Below, in pieces: positions 15,086-23,074 of a stretch of 23,096 nucleotides of DNA. Source of the stretch: Rhodocyclaceae bacterium UBA5602 (GTDB taxonomy: Bacteria; Pseudomonadota; Gammaproteobacteria; Burkholderiales; Rhodocyclaceae); contig DILC01000032.1 of assembly GCA_002424865.1 (NCBI GenBank), positions 28,330 to 51,425 on the forward strand, written 5' to 3'. Both the position numbers and the translations under genes were made by a program. Position 1 is the stretch's first letter, and the number at the start of each line of letters is the position of its first letter. The notes beneath the pieces are model-generated. The model was not told where the DNA came from and made no database searches. It saw nothing but the letters and a program-made list of their open reading frames with translations.

Positions 15086-16582
15086 CTAATGGTCATGACT
15101 GGCGCCGGACTTGCCGATATCCGCCTTGATCAAAAAGCTATTCTTCGCCGCATATTTCTCACCGGCCGCCAAACCTTCCAGTACCTCAACAAAGCGCCCA
15201 TCGCTACGCCCCAAGGCAAGCGGCCGTGCCTCGAAAAAATCGCCATACCGGCCAAAAACGGCGTGCCAGCCGCGTATTTCCTGAACCGCATCCACCGCCA
15301 CAGCCACCGGCACTTGCGCTTGGTCAGCAACCACGGTGAGCGTCACCGGCAAACCTGGCCGCCAAATGCCCTGGGGGTTATCCAGCACAATGCGGGCGAT
15401 GGCCGAGCGCGTTGTCTCGCCCACTGAAGCGCTGACATACGCAATCTTGCCGTCAGCTTCCACTGCCATGGCGCCAGAGCGCACGGTCACTTTTTGGCCA
15501 GCATGGATAGCCGCCAGGTTCTGTACCGCCACAGGCGCCTCAACCCACACCGAGGAAAGATCTGAAACCGTAAACACCGGACTGTCTTCTTTGAGCGCCT
15601 CCCCAACCGAGAGCTGTTTGTCAGTGACAATGCCATCAATGGGCGAGCGAATCTCGAACCGCGTCAAATCACCCTGCAACCCTGTTGCGGTGATAACGCC
15701 GCCCAAGGCAAGCAGTTTTTGGCGCGCGCTTTGCTCGGTAATTTCAGCTTCTTGCAAGGCCGCCTGCGCCGCCAGGTAATCCTGCCCTGCGGAGATTTTT
15801 TCTTGCCAAAGCTTTTGTTCACGTGCATACACCGTTCGCGCAAGCGCCAGTCTTTTTTGTGCCGCCAGCTGATCCCTGCGCTGATCGGCGAGCATCTGGC
15901 TGGAAATCACCGCCAGCATTTGGCCTTTTTTCACCCGCTCACCCGCGCTCACCACAACAGACTCCACCCGACCGGCCAGGCGCGGCACAATATGTACCGT
16001 ACGGTCGCCGTTGTAGCGCACATCGCCCACCAGTTGCAAAGTGCTGGCAATCACCGCAGGGCCGGCAATGGCAACCTCGACACCCGCTTGTTGCCATTGC
16101 GCATCACTCATGGTGACGCGTGCCTCTACCTGTTCGTAAGCAAAATGATAGCGCTTGCCCGCATGCGTCACGACGGCAGCGGCCTTGAACGAATGCGGCT
16201 CGCTCACGGTAGCATCGCCCTTGAGATAGTCCCCCTCTTTGGCAAACTTGAACACCTGGGGCGCGCGGCCAAGCCGCTCCAGGGTTAATGACACCTGACT
16301 TTGGTTTGGGTCAATGGGCTTGCCATGCAAATAACTGTAAAGCCGAAATTGCGGCTCTACGCCCTCTTCAAAAATACTGATCTCCAGCGTGTAATCGCCC
16401 TCGGTGAATAACCTCCCCCCGTGCGCCCCCTTGGCGGCCGGCGCCGCCCCGCTTGCGCTTGCGCTCTCGCCATGGTCCTTGCCAACAGGCCCGCCTTTAA
16501 CGCCAAACAAAATACCGGCGCCTAGCAGCACACCGATAGCAATGACGCCAATGATGATGCGTAGCTGATTTCGTGATGTCAT
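15086..16582 (-). CDS. czcB: CzcB-type periplasmic adaptor (membrane fusion protein)
   Basis: This 498-residue adaptor has an N-terminal membrane anchor (about residues 8-28). An N-terminal extension follows that begins KGAHGGRLFTEGDY and is typical of CzcB. Then come barrel-sandwich/lipoyl halves (VVPRLAGRVESVVVSAGERVKKGQ and IRSPIDGIVTDKQLSVGE) flanking an alpha-helical hairpin, then beta-barrel domains. The protein ends GASHDH, a possible metal ligand. It bridges CzcA to the outer membrane CzcC. It lies 9 nt after czcC and 78 nt before czcA. That last gap contains a weak inverted repeat ACACAG/CTGTGT and the AAGGAG of czcA. Confidence 0.92.
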   Translation of the reverse strand: MTSRNQLRIIIGVIAIGVLLGAGILFGVKGGPVGKDHGESASASGAAPAAKGAHGGRLFTEGDYTLEISIFEEGVEPQFRLYSYLHGKPIDPNQSQVSLTLERLGRAPQVFKFAKEGDYLKGDATVSEPHSFKAAAVVTHAGKRYHFAYEQVEARVTMSDAQWQQAGVEVAIAGPAVIASTLQLVGDVRYNGDRTVHIVPRLAGRVESVVVSAGERVKKGQMLAVISSQMLADQRRDQLAAQKRLALARTVYAREQKLWQEKISAGQDYLAAQAALQEAEITEQSARQKLLALGGVITATGLQGDLTRFEIRSPIDGIVTDKQLSVGEALKEDSPVFTVSDLSSVWVEAPVAVQNLAAIHAGQKVTVRSGAMAVEADGKIAYVSASVGETTRSAIARIVLDNPQGIWRPGLPVTLTVVADQAQVPVAVAVDAVQEIRGWHAVFGRYGDFFEARPLALGRSDGRFVEVLEGLAAGEKYAAKNSFLIKADIGKSGASHDH

Positions 16583-16591
16583 GTGAACTCC

Positions 16592-17902
16592 TTACTCATG
16601 GGTATTGGAAGCATCGGTTGCCGCAAGGCTAGCGGTGCCAAGAAGGCGGTCGAGCGTTGCCTGGGCGCGATGCGCGTCGGCGAGCGCACGCAGGTATTGC
16701 GTACGCACCTGAAAAAGCGTGCGCTGCGCATCCAGCACATCCAAAAAGTTGAATTTCCCATACTCAAACCCTTTCATTGCCGCATCCAGTGCCCCTTGCG
16801 CATCAGGCAACACGTCTTTAGCGAGCGTCGCCGCCTCTGCGCTGGCTACATTGAAGGCCTCCCAGGCCGCCATGGCCTGTCCCTCCACTTGCACGCGCAG
16901 CAACGCCAATTCATCACGCGCCTTGTCTTCTCGCGCCAGCGCCTCGCCAATATTTCCCTGATTCCGGTCAAATGCCGGAATAGGCATGGAGAATCCAAGG
17001 ATGACTTGATTGCGTCCCAATTGCTCATCACGCTTGGCACCCAGGCTCACCGTCACATCCGGTATGCGTCTGCGCCGCTCAACATCGGTAAGCGCACGGC
17101 GACGTTCAACCTCCATTCTTGCGCGGCGAATCCCGGGCGCTTGATCGAGTTGGCGAGTGGTATCCCCTGCAGTCCGGGCCAGCGGAAAATTATCTGCCGC
17201 ACCGATGGCGGCATCAAAGCGCGGCAAGGCATTCCCCCAATGCGAACTTAATCTTTGCCGCGCCAAACGCAAGGCGCTTTGCGCTTGATTTAGCTCAGCG
17301 CGGGCACCCGCTTCTGCAATCCGTGCGCGCGTTGCATCCACCGGCGACACCTTGCCTGCCGCCACGCGCTTTGCCGCAATCTCCGTGCCGCGCTGCGCCA
17401 AGCCTGCCGCAGCTTGCGCCAGCTGCAAGCGCTCTTGTCCTATCACCACCTCATAAAACGCAGCAATCACGCTTGCGCGAATATCCGTTTGCGCCATGCC
17501 CAGATCAACACCCGCAATGTCGCGCGCATGTTCAGCGGCACGAATGCGCGCCAAGCGCTGGCCGCTAAAAGAAATCGGCTGATTGATCTGCACTGTGGTC
17601 GTGCGCGTATCCCGATCCCTGTCCTCAAACAAAGTGGCTAACTCCGGATTTGGCAGCGCACCCGCCTGCATGACCGCAGCGCCTGCCGCGTCCAGTTCAC
17701 GTGCGGCAGCGGACACCTGCGCGTTAGCCTGCTCCGCAAGGGCGATCGCCGCCTGCAGGGTCAGCGAGCCAGTCGGCTCGGCAACGGCTGGGATTGTCCG
17801 GCTAAACGCCATGCTGCCGTTGCCATCAAGCGGCTGGGCAATCGCCGCAACAGGCTGGACCAACAAGCTGAAAAAACATGAAAACAATAGATGCTTTTGC
17901 AT
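16592..17902 (-). CDS. czcC: CzcC-type outer membrane efflux channel (TolC family)
   Basis: This 436-residue protein has a signal peptide MQKHLLFSCFFSLLVQPVAA with probable cleavage near AIA-QP, and two OEP repeats rich in Ala, Arg and Gln typical of the helical barrel. Segment FSGQRLARIRAAEHARDIAGV and the C-terminal KFNFLDVLDAQRTLFQVRTQYL are family hallmarks. There is no lipobox. The ATG at 17900-17902 has GGAGA 5 nt upstream. An in-frame TTG farther upstream is less likely because it has no such site. Its stop is followed by the GGAG of czcB, so the two are translationally close. It forms the exit duct of the Czc pump. Confidence 0.9.
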   Translation of the reverse strand: MQKHLLFSCFFSLLVQPVAAIAQPLDGNGSMAFSRTIPAVAEPTGSLTLQAAIALAEQANAQVSAAARELDAAGAAVMQAGALPNPELATLFEDRDRDTRTTTVQINQPISFSGQRLARIRAAEHARDIAGVDLGMAQTDIRASVIAAFYEVVIGQERLQLAQAAAGLAQRGTEIAAKRVAAGKVSPVDATRARIAEAGARAELNQAQSALRLARQRLSSHWGNALPRFDAAIGAADNFPLARTAGDTTRQLDQAPGIRRARMEVERRRALTDVERRRRIPDVTVSLGAKRDEQLGRNQVILGFSMPIPAFDRNQGNIGEALAREDKARDELALLRVQVEGQAMAAWEAFNVASAEAATLAKDVLPDAQGALDAAMKGFEYGKFNFLDVLDAQRTLFQVRTQYLRALADAHRAQATLDRLLGTASLAATDASNTHE

Positions 17903-18062
17903 CGAATTCTCCACACACAAGGGAATAAACTCGGGGAAACAAGCTTGGGGGGATAAACTCGGCGCAACAGTGAGCGCTGGTTATGTCGTCTTGGTCGGCA
18001 TTGCCGACGCACCCATCAGGGCACAACGTAACGACCCGGTAAATGCTGCCCGTCCCGCCGTA
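17903..18062 (-). other. czcI-czcC spacer with a direct repeat
   Basis: This 160-nt spacer contains ATAAACTCGG twice, at 17925-17934 and 17953-17962, with a start-to-start distance of 28 bp and G-runs around both copies. No start signal for another gene is seen. The repeat may be a regulator or RNA feature for czcCBA, or may be chance. Confidence 0.4.
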
Positions 18063-18452
18063 TCAGGCAGGCGAAGACCAATTGGGGCGATCAGGCTGAC
18101 CAGGCGAGAGCGTGGCAAAGCCGGAATAAACACCGCGCAAGGGTTGCGACGGTGATAAAACGCCAAAGAGTGCTGGCTCACTTAACAACAGCGCAATAAA
18201 ACCACCGGAGTGATCGTGGTAATAACCAGCCCCGCTGTCATTGGTGCTGGATTGGGCATCACCACCATCCGCATCGAGTGCTGGATGCTTTGCATGGACA
18301 TTGCCTCCATCAGGGGCAACATGATGGCCTAGATGCTGTACTGAAACCTCATGTTCAGGCCCGACTTCGTGCCCGCAATAGTTGGCAGCCATCGCCCAAG
18401 ATGTCTGGAGGGGCAAAAGAAGCATCAACAATAAAGTCAGAAAGCGTTGCAT
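18063..18452 (-). CDS. czcI: CzcI-like His-rich periplasmic protein
   Basis: The 129-residue product starts with a signal peptide (MQRFLTLLLMLLLPLQTSWA) and continues AANYCGHEVG. A His- and Asp-rich middle (residues about 27-85, with HLGHHVAP and YYHDHSGG) and a C-terminus ending QPDRPNWSSPA follow. The N-terminus and position at the head of czcCBA match the small CzcI proteins of betaproteobacterial czc operons. The role of CzcI is poorly known; it is thought to bind or sense metal in the periplasm. The His content fits metal binding but that is inference. No Shine-Dalgarno precedes the ATG, and a TAGACT hexamer (minus strand, 18460-18465) ends 7 nt before it, so a near-leaderless mRNA is conceivable. 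Confidence 0.75.
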   Translation of the reverse strand: MQRFLTLLLMLLLPLQTSWAMAANYCGHEVGPEHEVSVQHLGHHVAPDGGNVHAKHPALDADGGDAQSSTNDSGAGYYHDHSGGFIALLLSEPALFGVLSPSQPLRGVYSGFATLSPGQPDRPNWSSPA

Positions 18453-18699
18453 GGCGTTTAGTCTACCATGCGCAATCCCCTGCCCTGAAGTTCATGGCGG
18501 CGAGAATGTGCCGGGAACCTGCTACGCCTGCCCATATCGGCGATAATCACCACCGTTAAGCGCCCTGCCCAGCTCCCCACCCCGTTTATACAGCGCGGCG
18601 CCCCCTATCACCCTTTGCCACCCGTTGTTCAAGCGGCCTAGCCATTACCAACCGACATCACCGCCCCATGGGCAACAGATTGCATTACGTTTTCCCTTC
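18453..18699. other. Divergent czcI / mutS intergenic region
   Basis: This 247-nt gap must hold both promoters. On the minus strand a possible czcI promoter has -10 TAGACT (18460-18465) and, 19 bp further upstream, TTCAGG. That spacing recalls promoters opened by metal-responsive activators, but no MerR-type or CzcR site was recognised. The mutS promoter was not identified. No regulator gene (czcRS or merR type) is visible in the window. Confidence 0.35.
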
Positions 18700-21447
18700 A
18701 TGACCGCTAAAGAAAAATCGCCGCTTAAAACTGAATCTTCTATCCCCCAGATACCCGCCCCTGCGCACACCCCGATGATGCAGCAGTGGTTTGCGCATAA
18801 AGCGGCGCATCCCGACAAGCTGCTGTTTTTCCGCATGGGCGACTTTTACGAACTGTTTTATGAGGATGCCGAACGCGCCGCGCGGGTGCTGGATTTAACG
18901 CTCACCACCCGCGGCCAATCGGCAGGCAAACCCATCCCGATGGCCGGACTGCCTTATCACGCGGTAGATGGCTATCTGGCGCGTTTAGTCAAGCAAGGCA
19001 TTTCCGTTGCCATTTGCGAGCAAATTGGTGACCCGAATGACACCAAAGGCAAGGGACCCATGGAGCGCGCGGTCAACCGCGTGGTGACGCCGGGCACACT
19101 GACCGATGCCGGGTTGCTGGACGATAAACGCGACAGCCTGCTGGTTGCCTTGGCCATCGACAGGCAACGCGCTGGCCTGGCCTGGCTTAACCTGGCGAAT
19201 GGCGATTTTCGCCTGATGGAAATCTCCCGCGAAGCCTTGCCCGCCCACCTGGAGCGCCTGCGCCCCGCTGAACTCTTGTTAGCCGATCAACTGCGTGACA
19301 ACGAGCAAGCCTGGCCGTTTTTGGCAAGCGAGACCGCCACCATCACCCAACATCTTCCCGACTGGCATTTTGACGCGCAAGCCGCAACGCATGCCCTCAT
19401 TGAACACTTTGGCACGCGCGATTTGGCCGGCTTTGGCATCGCGGACGAAACGCTGGCATTGGCTGCGGCCGGCGCCTTGTATCGCTACGCGCAAACCACA
19501 CAGATGCAGGCCCTGGCGCATATCACGGCACTCGCCATTGAGCGCGAAAGCGAATATCTGCGGCTGGATGCGGCCACGCGGCGCAATCTTGAAATCTCTG
19601 AAACCCTGCGTGGCGAAGCCGCACCCACCTTGCTCTCGCTGCTGGACACTTGCGCGACCAGCATGGGTTCGCGCTGGCTGCGGCATTGCCTGCATCACCC
19701 GCTGACTGACCGCACCCTGCCCAGCGCGCGACATCGTGCGATTGCGACGCTCATTGGCAATCTTGACAATGAAAATAACCGCGCAGCCAGTGCCAAGGAC
19801 GCACCCTATGTGCGCATCAATAAAGCCTTGGCAGGCTTTGCCGATATTGAACGCATCACCGCACGCATCGCGCTCAAAAGCGCGCGCCCGCGCGACTTGT
19901 CGGCCTTGCGCAACAGCTTGGCACGGCTGTCAACAATACGCGGCCTGCTGGATATAAAAATAGTCGGCGCTGGTGATACGGCATCAAACTCCGACAACAA
20001 CGCTTTCAGTGATATGGGCAGCGCTGCTGGCGCCACATCGCGCCTCAATGAGCTTGCCGCTGCACTCGCCACACCAAAAGCCTGCCTGGCGCTGCTCACC
20101 CATGCGGTTGCTGAAGAACCTGCGGCCATGGTGAGGGATGGCGGCGTCATCGCGCCGGGATATGACGCCTCATTGGATGAGCTGCGCGCCCTGCAAGACA
20201 ACTGCGGCGAGTTTTTGCTGGCGCTCGAAGCGCGTGAGCGCGAGCGCACCGGGATTGCTACCTTGAAAGTGGAATTCAACCGCGTGCATGGCTTTTACAT
20301 TGAAGTCACGCATGCCAATACCGCGCTCATTCCGGCGGATTACCGCCGCCGCCAAACGCTCAAAAATGCCGAGCGTTACATCACGCCCGAGCTCAAAGCC
20401 TTTGAAGACAAGGCCTTGTCGGCGCAAGACAGGGCCCTGAGCCTGGAACGCCATTTGTGGGACGAGCTCATCCTGGCGCTATTCATCCACATCCCCGCGC
20501 TGCAACGCATATCCCGCGCCATTGCCGAGCTCGACGGCCTCACCGCCTTTGCCACCGCCGCCGTGCGCTTTGATTACCGGCAGCCTGAATTTTGTGAAAC
20601 GGCGCTGATAGACATCGAAGGCGGCCGCCATCCCGTGGTCGAACGCCAGGTAATAGGCAGCGGCGGAAACTTCATTGCCAACGACCTGAACTTTTCAACA
20701 GCACGGCGCCTGCTGCTGATTACCGGCCCCAACATGGGCGGCAAATCCACCTACATGCGGCAAATCGCGCTGATTGCGCTGCTCGCCCATTGCGGCAGTT
20801 TTGTCCCCGCCACGCGCTGCCGCATCGGGCCCATGGATGCAATCTACACGCGCATCGGCGCCTCTGACGACCTGGCCTCAGGCCGCTCCACCTTCATGGT
20901 CGAAATGACCGAAGCCGCCGCGATTTTGCATGAGGCAACCGATAAATCGCTAGTGCTGATGGACGAGATCGGGCGCGGCACATCAACCTTCGACGGCGTC
21001 GCGTTAGCCTTTGCCATCGCCCGCCACCTGATCGAAAAAAACCGTTCCTGCACCCTGTTTGCCACGCACTATTTCGAGCTGACCCACCTGGCGCAGGATT
21101 ATCCCGTCTGCTGCAATGTGCATCTCGACGCCGTGGAACATGGCCACAAAATTATCTTTTTGCACGCCGTAAAAGATGGCCCCGCTTCGCAAAGCTATGG
21201 CGTGCAAGTAGCCGCATTAGCCGGCATGCCGCCATCCGTTGTGCGCGAAGCGCGGCGGCGTTTAACGCTCATGGAAAACCGCGAAGTCGGCACGCTGACC
21301 CAGCCCGACCTTTTCGCCAGCGCACCACCACCGCCCGAACCGCCGCACCCGGCGCTGGACGCGCTGCGCGATTTAAAACCGGACGAACTCACCCCGCGCG
21401 ATGCGCTGGAAAAACTCTATACGCTGGTGAAGCTGGCGAAATCCTGA
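18700..21447 (+). CDS. mutS: DNA mismatch repair ATPase MutS
   Basis: This is a MutS of 915 residues from the ATG at 18700, longer than E. coli MutS (853). The mismatch-binding motif is F49-Y50-E51 in RMGDFYELF. The Walker A GPNMGGKST is near residue 675 and Walker B LVLMDEIGRGTSTFDG follows. A short C-terminal tail ends YTLVKLAKS. The extra length lies in the N-terminus (13 residues) and in connector/lever insertions, for example around LDNENNRAASAKDA and the polar stretch GAGDTASNSDNNAFSD. MutS recognises mispairs and recruits MutL. The open frame begins earlier at a TTG (18625), but the upstream residues do not look like MutS. No clear ribosome binding site precedes the ATG. Confidence 0.95.
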   Translation: MTAKEKSPLKTESSIPQIPAPAHTPMMQQWFAHKAAHPDKLLFFRMGDFYELFYEDAERAARVLDLTLTTRGQSAGKPIPMAGLPYHAVDGYLARLVKQGISVAICEQIGDPNDTKGKGPMERAVNRVVTPGTLTDAGLLDDKRDSLLVALAIDRQRAGLAWLNLANGDFRLMEISREALPAHLERLRPAELLLADQLRDNEQAWPFLASETATITQHLPDWHFDAQAATHALIEHFGTRDLAGFGIADETLALAAAGALYRYAQTTQMQALAHITALAIERESEYLRLDAATRRNLEISETLRGEAAPTLLSLLDTCATSMGSRWLRHCLHHPLTDRTLPSARHRAIATLIGNLDNENNRAASAKDAPYVRINKALAGFADIERITARIALKSARPRDLSALRNSLARLSTIRGLLDIKIVGAGDTASNSDNNAFSDMGSAAGATSRLNELAAALATPKACLALLTHAVAEEPAAMVRDGGVIAPGYDASLDELRALQDNCGEFLLALEARERERTGIATLKVEFNRVHGFYIEVTHANTALIPADYRRRQTLKNAERYITPELKAFEDKALSAQDRALSLERHLWDELILALFIHIPALQRISRAIAELDGLTAFATAAVRFDYRQPEFCETALIDIEGGRHPVVERQVIGSGGNFIANDLNFSTARRLLLITGPNMGGKSTYMRQIALIALLAHCGSFVPATRCRIGPMDAIYTRIGASDDLASGRSTFMVEMTEAAAILHEATDKSLVLMDEIGRGTSTFDGVALAFAIARHLIEKNRSCTLFATHYFELTHLAQDYPVCCNVHLDAVEHGHKIIFLHAVKDGPASQSYGVQVAALAGMPPSVVREARRRLTLMENREVGTLTQPDLFASAPPPPEPPHPALDALRDLKPDELTPRDALEKLYTLVKLAKS

Positions 21448-21495
21448 GCGGCTGTTGGTATAACCACAAAATCAGCAACGCCCCCCCGTACAACC

Positions 21496-21957
21496 TCAGT
21501 GCGTTTCGCTCTCCGGCGGCACAGGCGCTGGCAAAACCATAATGCCCTCGTCAAGCAGCTCGCGGGTTTCTTCCGCCGTTGCAATACCGCGAATGTTGCG
21601 CGCTGGCGCCTCCTTGTAATGAATCCGGCGCGCTTCTTCCGCCAGGCGATCACCCACATTGTCCGCCTGGCGTGCCATCACCGCCAAGGCCTGAAAGAAG
21701 TTTTGCACGGCATCCGCTTGCGCAAGCGGCGCTGCGGCTGTCGTGCCGTCAGCAGCAGCGGAAATGTTGCGATCCTGCGCTGTAGCCACCCCGCCTCGCC
21801 GGACATGAGGCCCGGAAGGCAATTGAGTCACCGAGGACGTTTGACAATAAGTGCATTGCACCAACTGACGCGCCTGCTGATCGCGAAAAGCGTCGCCAGA
21901 AGCAAACCAGCCCTCGAAACGGTGCCCGTTGTCACACAAGAGATTGAAAATAATCAT
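21496..21957 (-). CDS. DUF1178 family protein (zinc-ribbon-like)
   Basis: The 153-residue protein starts MIIFNLLCDNGHRFEGWFAS, the signature of the DUF1178 family. C8, H12 and a CxxC pair at C35/C38 (QCTYCQ) could bind a metal ion. A variable Ala-rich linker (about residues 55-80) precedes a conserved C-terminal half with DNVGDRLAEEARRIHYKEAPARNIRG. The function of the family is not established. It is convergent with mutS, 48 nt apart. No strong ribosome binding site is seen. It is the last gene before the rearranged region. Confidence 0.85.
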   Translation of the reverse strand: MIIFNLLCDNGHRFEGWFASGDAFRDQQARQLVQCTYCQTSSVTQLPSGPHVRRGGVATAQDRNISAAADGTTAAAPLAQADAVQNFFQALAVMARQADNVGDRLAEEARRIHYKEAPARNIRGIATAEETRELLDEGIMVLPAPVPPESETH

Positions 21958-22244
21958 GGAAATAAATCATGCAGTAGTCAGCGGCAATTCATGCATAAGC
22001 CTGCCATGAGAGCCTGCCGGACCGGCGATTGTACGCCAGCCCTGGCAGCCCCCCCGCCCGCCATCGGATTAAGAAAGGAGCGGCGCGCTATAACTACCGT
22101 CGAACCCCACGAACTACTAACCATAAGCGTATGGTCGCCCCCCGAAATCCAGACGCGAATCCAGGATATTGGCCGTCGTAAAAACAATCCCGATTATTTT
22201 CAAAACCCATGCGCCTGATTCCAAAAAACCGGAAAGGTTTACCG
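21958..22244. other. Non-coding or remnant sequence before the mosaic region
   Basis: This 287-nt stretch has no supported gene. Open frames on both strands here are short and match no family I recognise. It includes a C-run and then lower-GC sequence from about 22080. It could hold the DUF1178 promoter and degraded DNA brought in with the accessory genes to the right. Confidence 0.4.
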
Positions 22245-22360
22245 ATGTGCTTTGACACATTGCTGCTTGCAGGTGAATCCCAAATGCTGGAATTCAAAGC
22301 CAGTTTTGACAGAGCCATAGTTGATTCACCAGTCGCTTTGACCAATGCACAAGACGGCAC
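22245..22360 (+). pseudogene. N-terminal fragment of an AlbA_2/Schlafen-type ATP-binding protein
   Basis: An ATG at 22245, preceded by AAAGG at 8-nt spacing, starts MCFDTLLLAGESQMLEFKAS followed by FDRAIVDSPVALTNAQDG. This closely resembles the beginning of AlbA_2 (Schlafen-like, formerly Divergent AAA) proteins, where ESQ-x-x-EFK and A-x-A-N-x-x-G-G are conserved. After about 37 residues the match stops and the frame runs into the permease sequence in another frame, ending at 22430. The rest of the gene is missing, so this is a 5' remnant left by a deletion or recombination. The identification rests on a short stretch. Confidence 0.6.
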
Positions 22361-22369
22361 ATCGACGAA

Positions 22370-22768
22370 ATGGCAAAATTTTTTATGGAGCTCACCACCT
22401 TTATCTCACCCTACCGGCGCACTGTTCTAGGCTACTTATGGACACTTATCAACCCATTGTTGATGATGTCTGTCATGGCCTTGGTGTTTGCCACGCTATT
22501 CAAGGCGGACCTGAAAACCTTTGCGGTTTTTCTTTTCGCAGGGATGATCCCCTGGAATTTCTTTAACTCAGTAGTTACACAATCCGGCATGTCCTTCATT
22601 AATAACGAAGGGCTGATCAAGAAAATTTACTTGCCCAAGGCGATTTTCCCCTTGAGCATCGCTTTCGCGCTGTTGATAGACAGTGTGCTTTCATTTTTGG
22701 CGTTATTTGTCATCATCCTTGCCATCGGTGGCTCATTGGTAATCCCTCCGGAAATTAGCGGCAGTTAA
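22370..22768 (+). pseudogene. ABC-2 type polysaccharide/O-antigen export permease, 3'-truncated
   Basis: The frame encodes 132 residues, of which about 120 match ABC-2 (Wzm/KpsM/TagG-type) permeases: YRRTVLGYLWTLINPLLMM, FLFAGMIPWNFFNSVV, NNEGLIKKIYLPKAIFPLS, then a hydrophobic segment to ILAIGG. Normal permeases are about 255-275 residues, so half is missing. The homology ends near 22735, where IS3-type sequence appears to begin, and the reading frame stops at 22768 inside it. The N-terminus is short but could be native. It probably exported a surface polysaccharide with a partner ATPase that is not in the window. There is no good ribosome binding site and GC content looks lower than upstream. 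Confidence 0.75.
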
Positions 22769-22807
22769 AAGGAGAATTTTCTCCACAGCAGCCTGAGGAA
22801 GTTTTAC

Positions 22808-23074
22808 ATGAAGACGTCACGCTTTTCAGATAGCCAGATCATCGCCATTCTCAAGCAAGCCGAAGGTGGCAGTCCGGTTCCCGAACTGTGCCGGGAGCCC
22901 GGCATCAGCTCCGCGACCTTTTACAAGTGGCGCAGCAAATTCGGCGGCATGGATGCCTCGCTGATGGCCCGGCTCAAGGAGCTCGAAGACGAGAACCGGC
23001 GGCTCAAGAAGATGTATGCCGAAGAGCGCCTCAAGGCCGAGATTGTTCAGGAGGCCCTGCAAAAAAAGTGGTGA
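22808..23074 (+). CDS. IS3-family transposase OrfA (helix-turn-helix protein)
   Basis: The 88-residue product starts MKTSRFSDSQIIAILKQAEG. A helix-turn-helix follows (PVPELCREPGISSATFYKWR) and then a leucine-zipper-like coiled coil (RLKELEDENRRLKKMYAEER), the standard OrfA layout. It binds the inverted repeats and, fused to OrfB by frameshifting, forms the transposase. It ends QKKW with TGA just after the slippery A-run. The upstream region has CTGAGGAAG as a possible ribosome binding site. It lies downstream of the interrupted ABC permease on the same strand. Confidence 0.9.
   Translation: MKTSRFSDSQIIAILKQAEGGSPVPELCREPGISSATFYKWRSKFGGMDASLMARLKELEDENRRLKKMYAEERLKAEIVQEALQKKW
23062..23068 (+). 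promoter_or_regulatory. Programmed -1 frameshift site A AAA AAG
   Basis: In the orfA frame the codons AAA AAG (23063-23068) are preceded by A at 23062, the classic slippery heptamer of IS3 elements. It lies 3 nt before the OrfA stop codon. A -1 shift continues as VVKPSCRRE, the start of the OrfB region. Confidence 0.85.

Noticed and set aside
18625..18699. MutS N-terminal extension from a TTG codon
   Set aside because: The 25 extra residues do not resemble MutS and no ribosome binding site precedes the TTG.
21499..22218. Plus-strand open frame of 239 codons
   Set aside because: Most of it is antisense to the DUF1178 gene. The part beyond 21957 shows no family resemblance and no ribosome binding site.
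22094..22360. Minus-strand open frame of 88 codons in the right-end gap
   Set aside because: It runs antisense to the AlbA_2-like fragment and has no recognisable motif.
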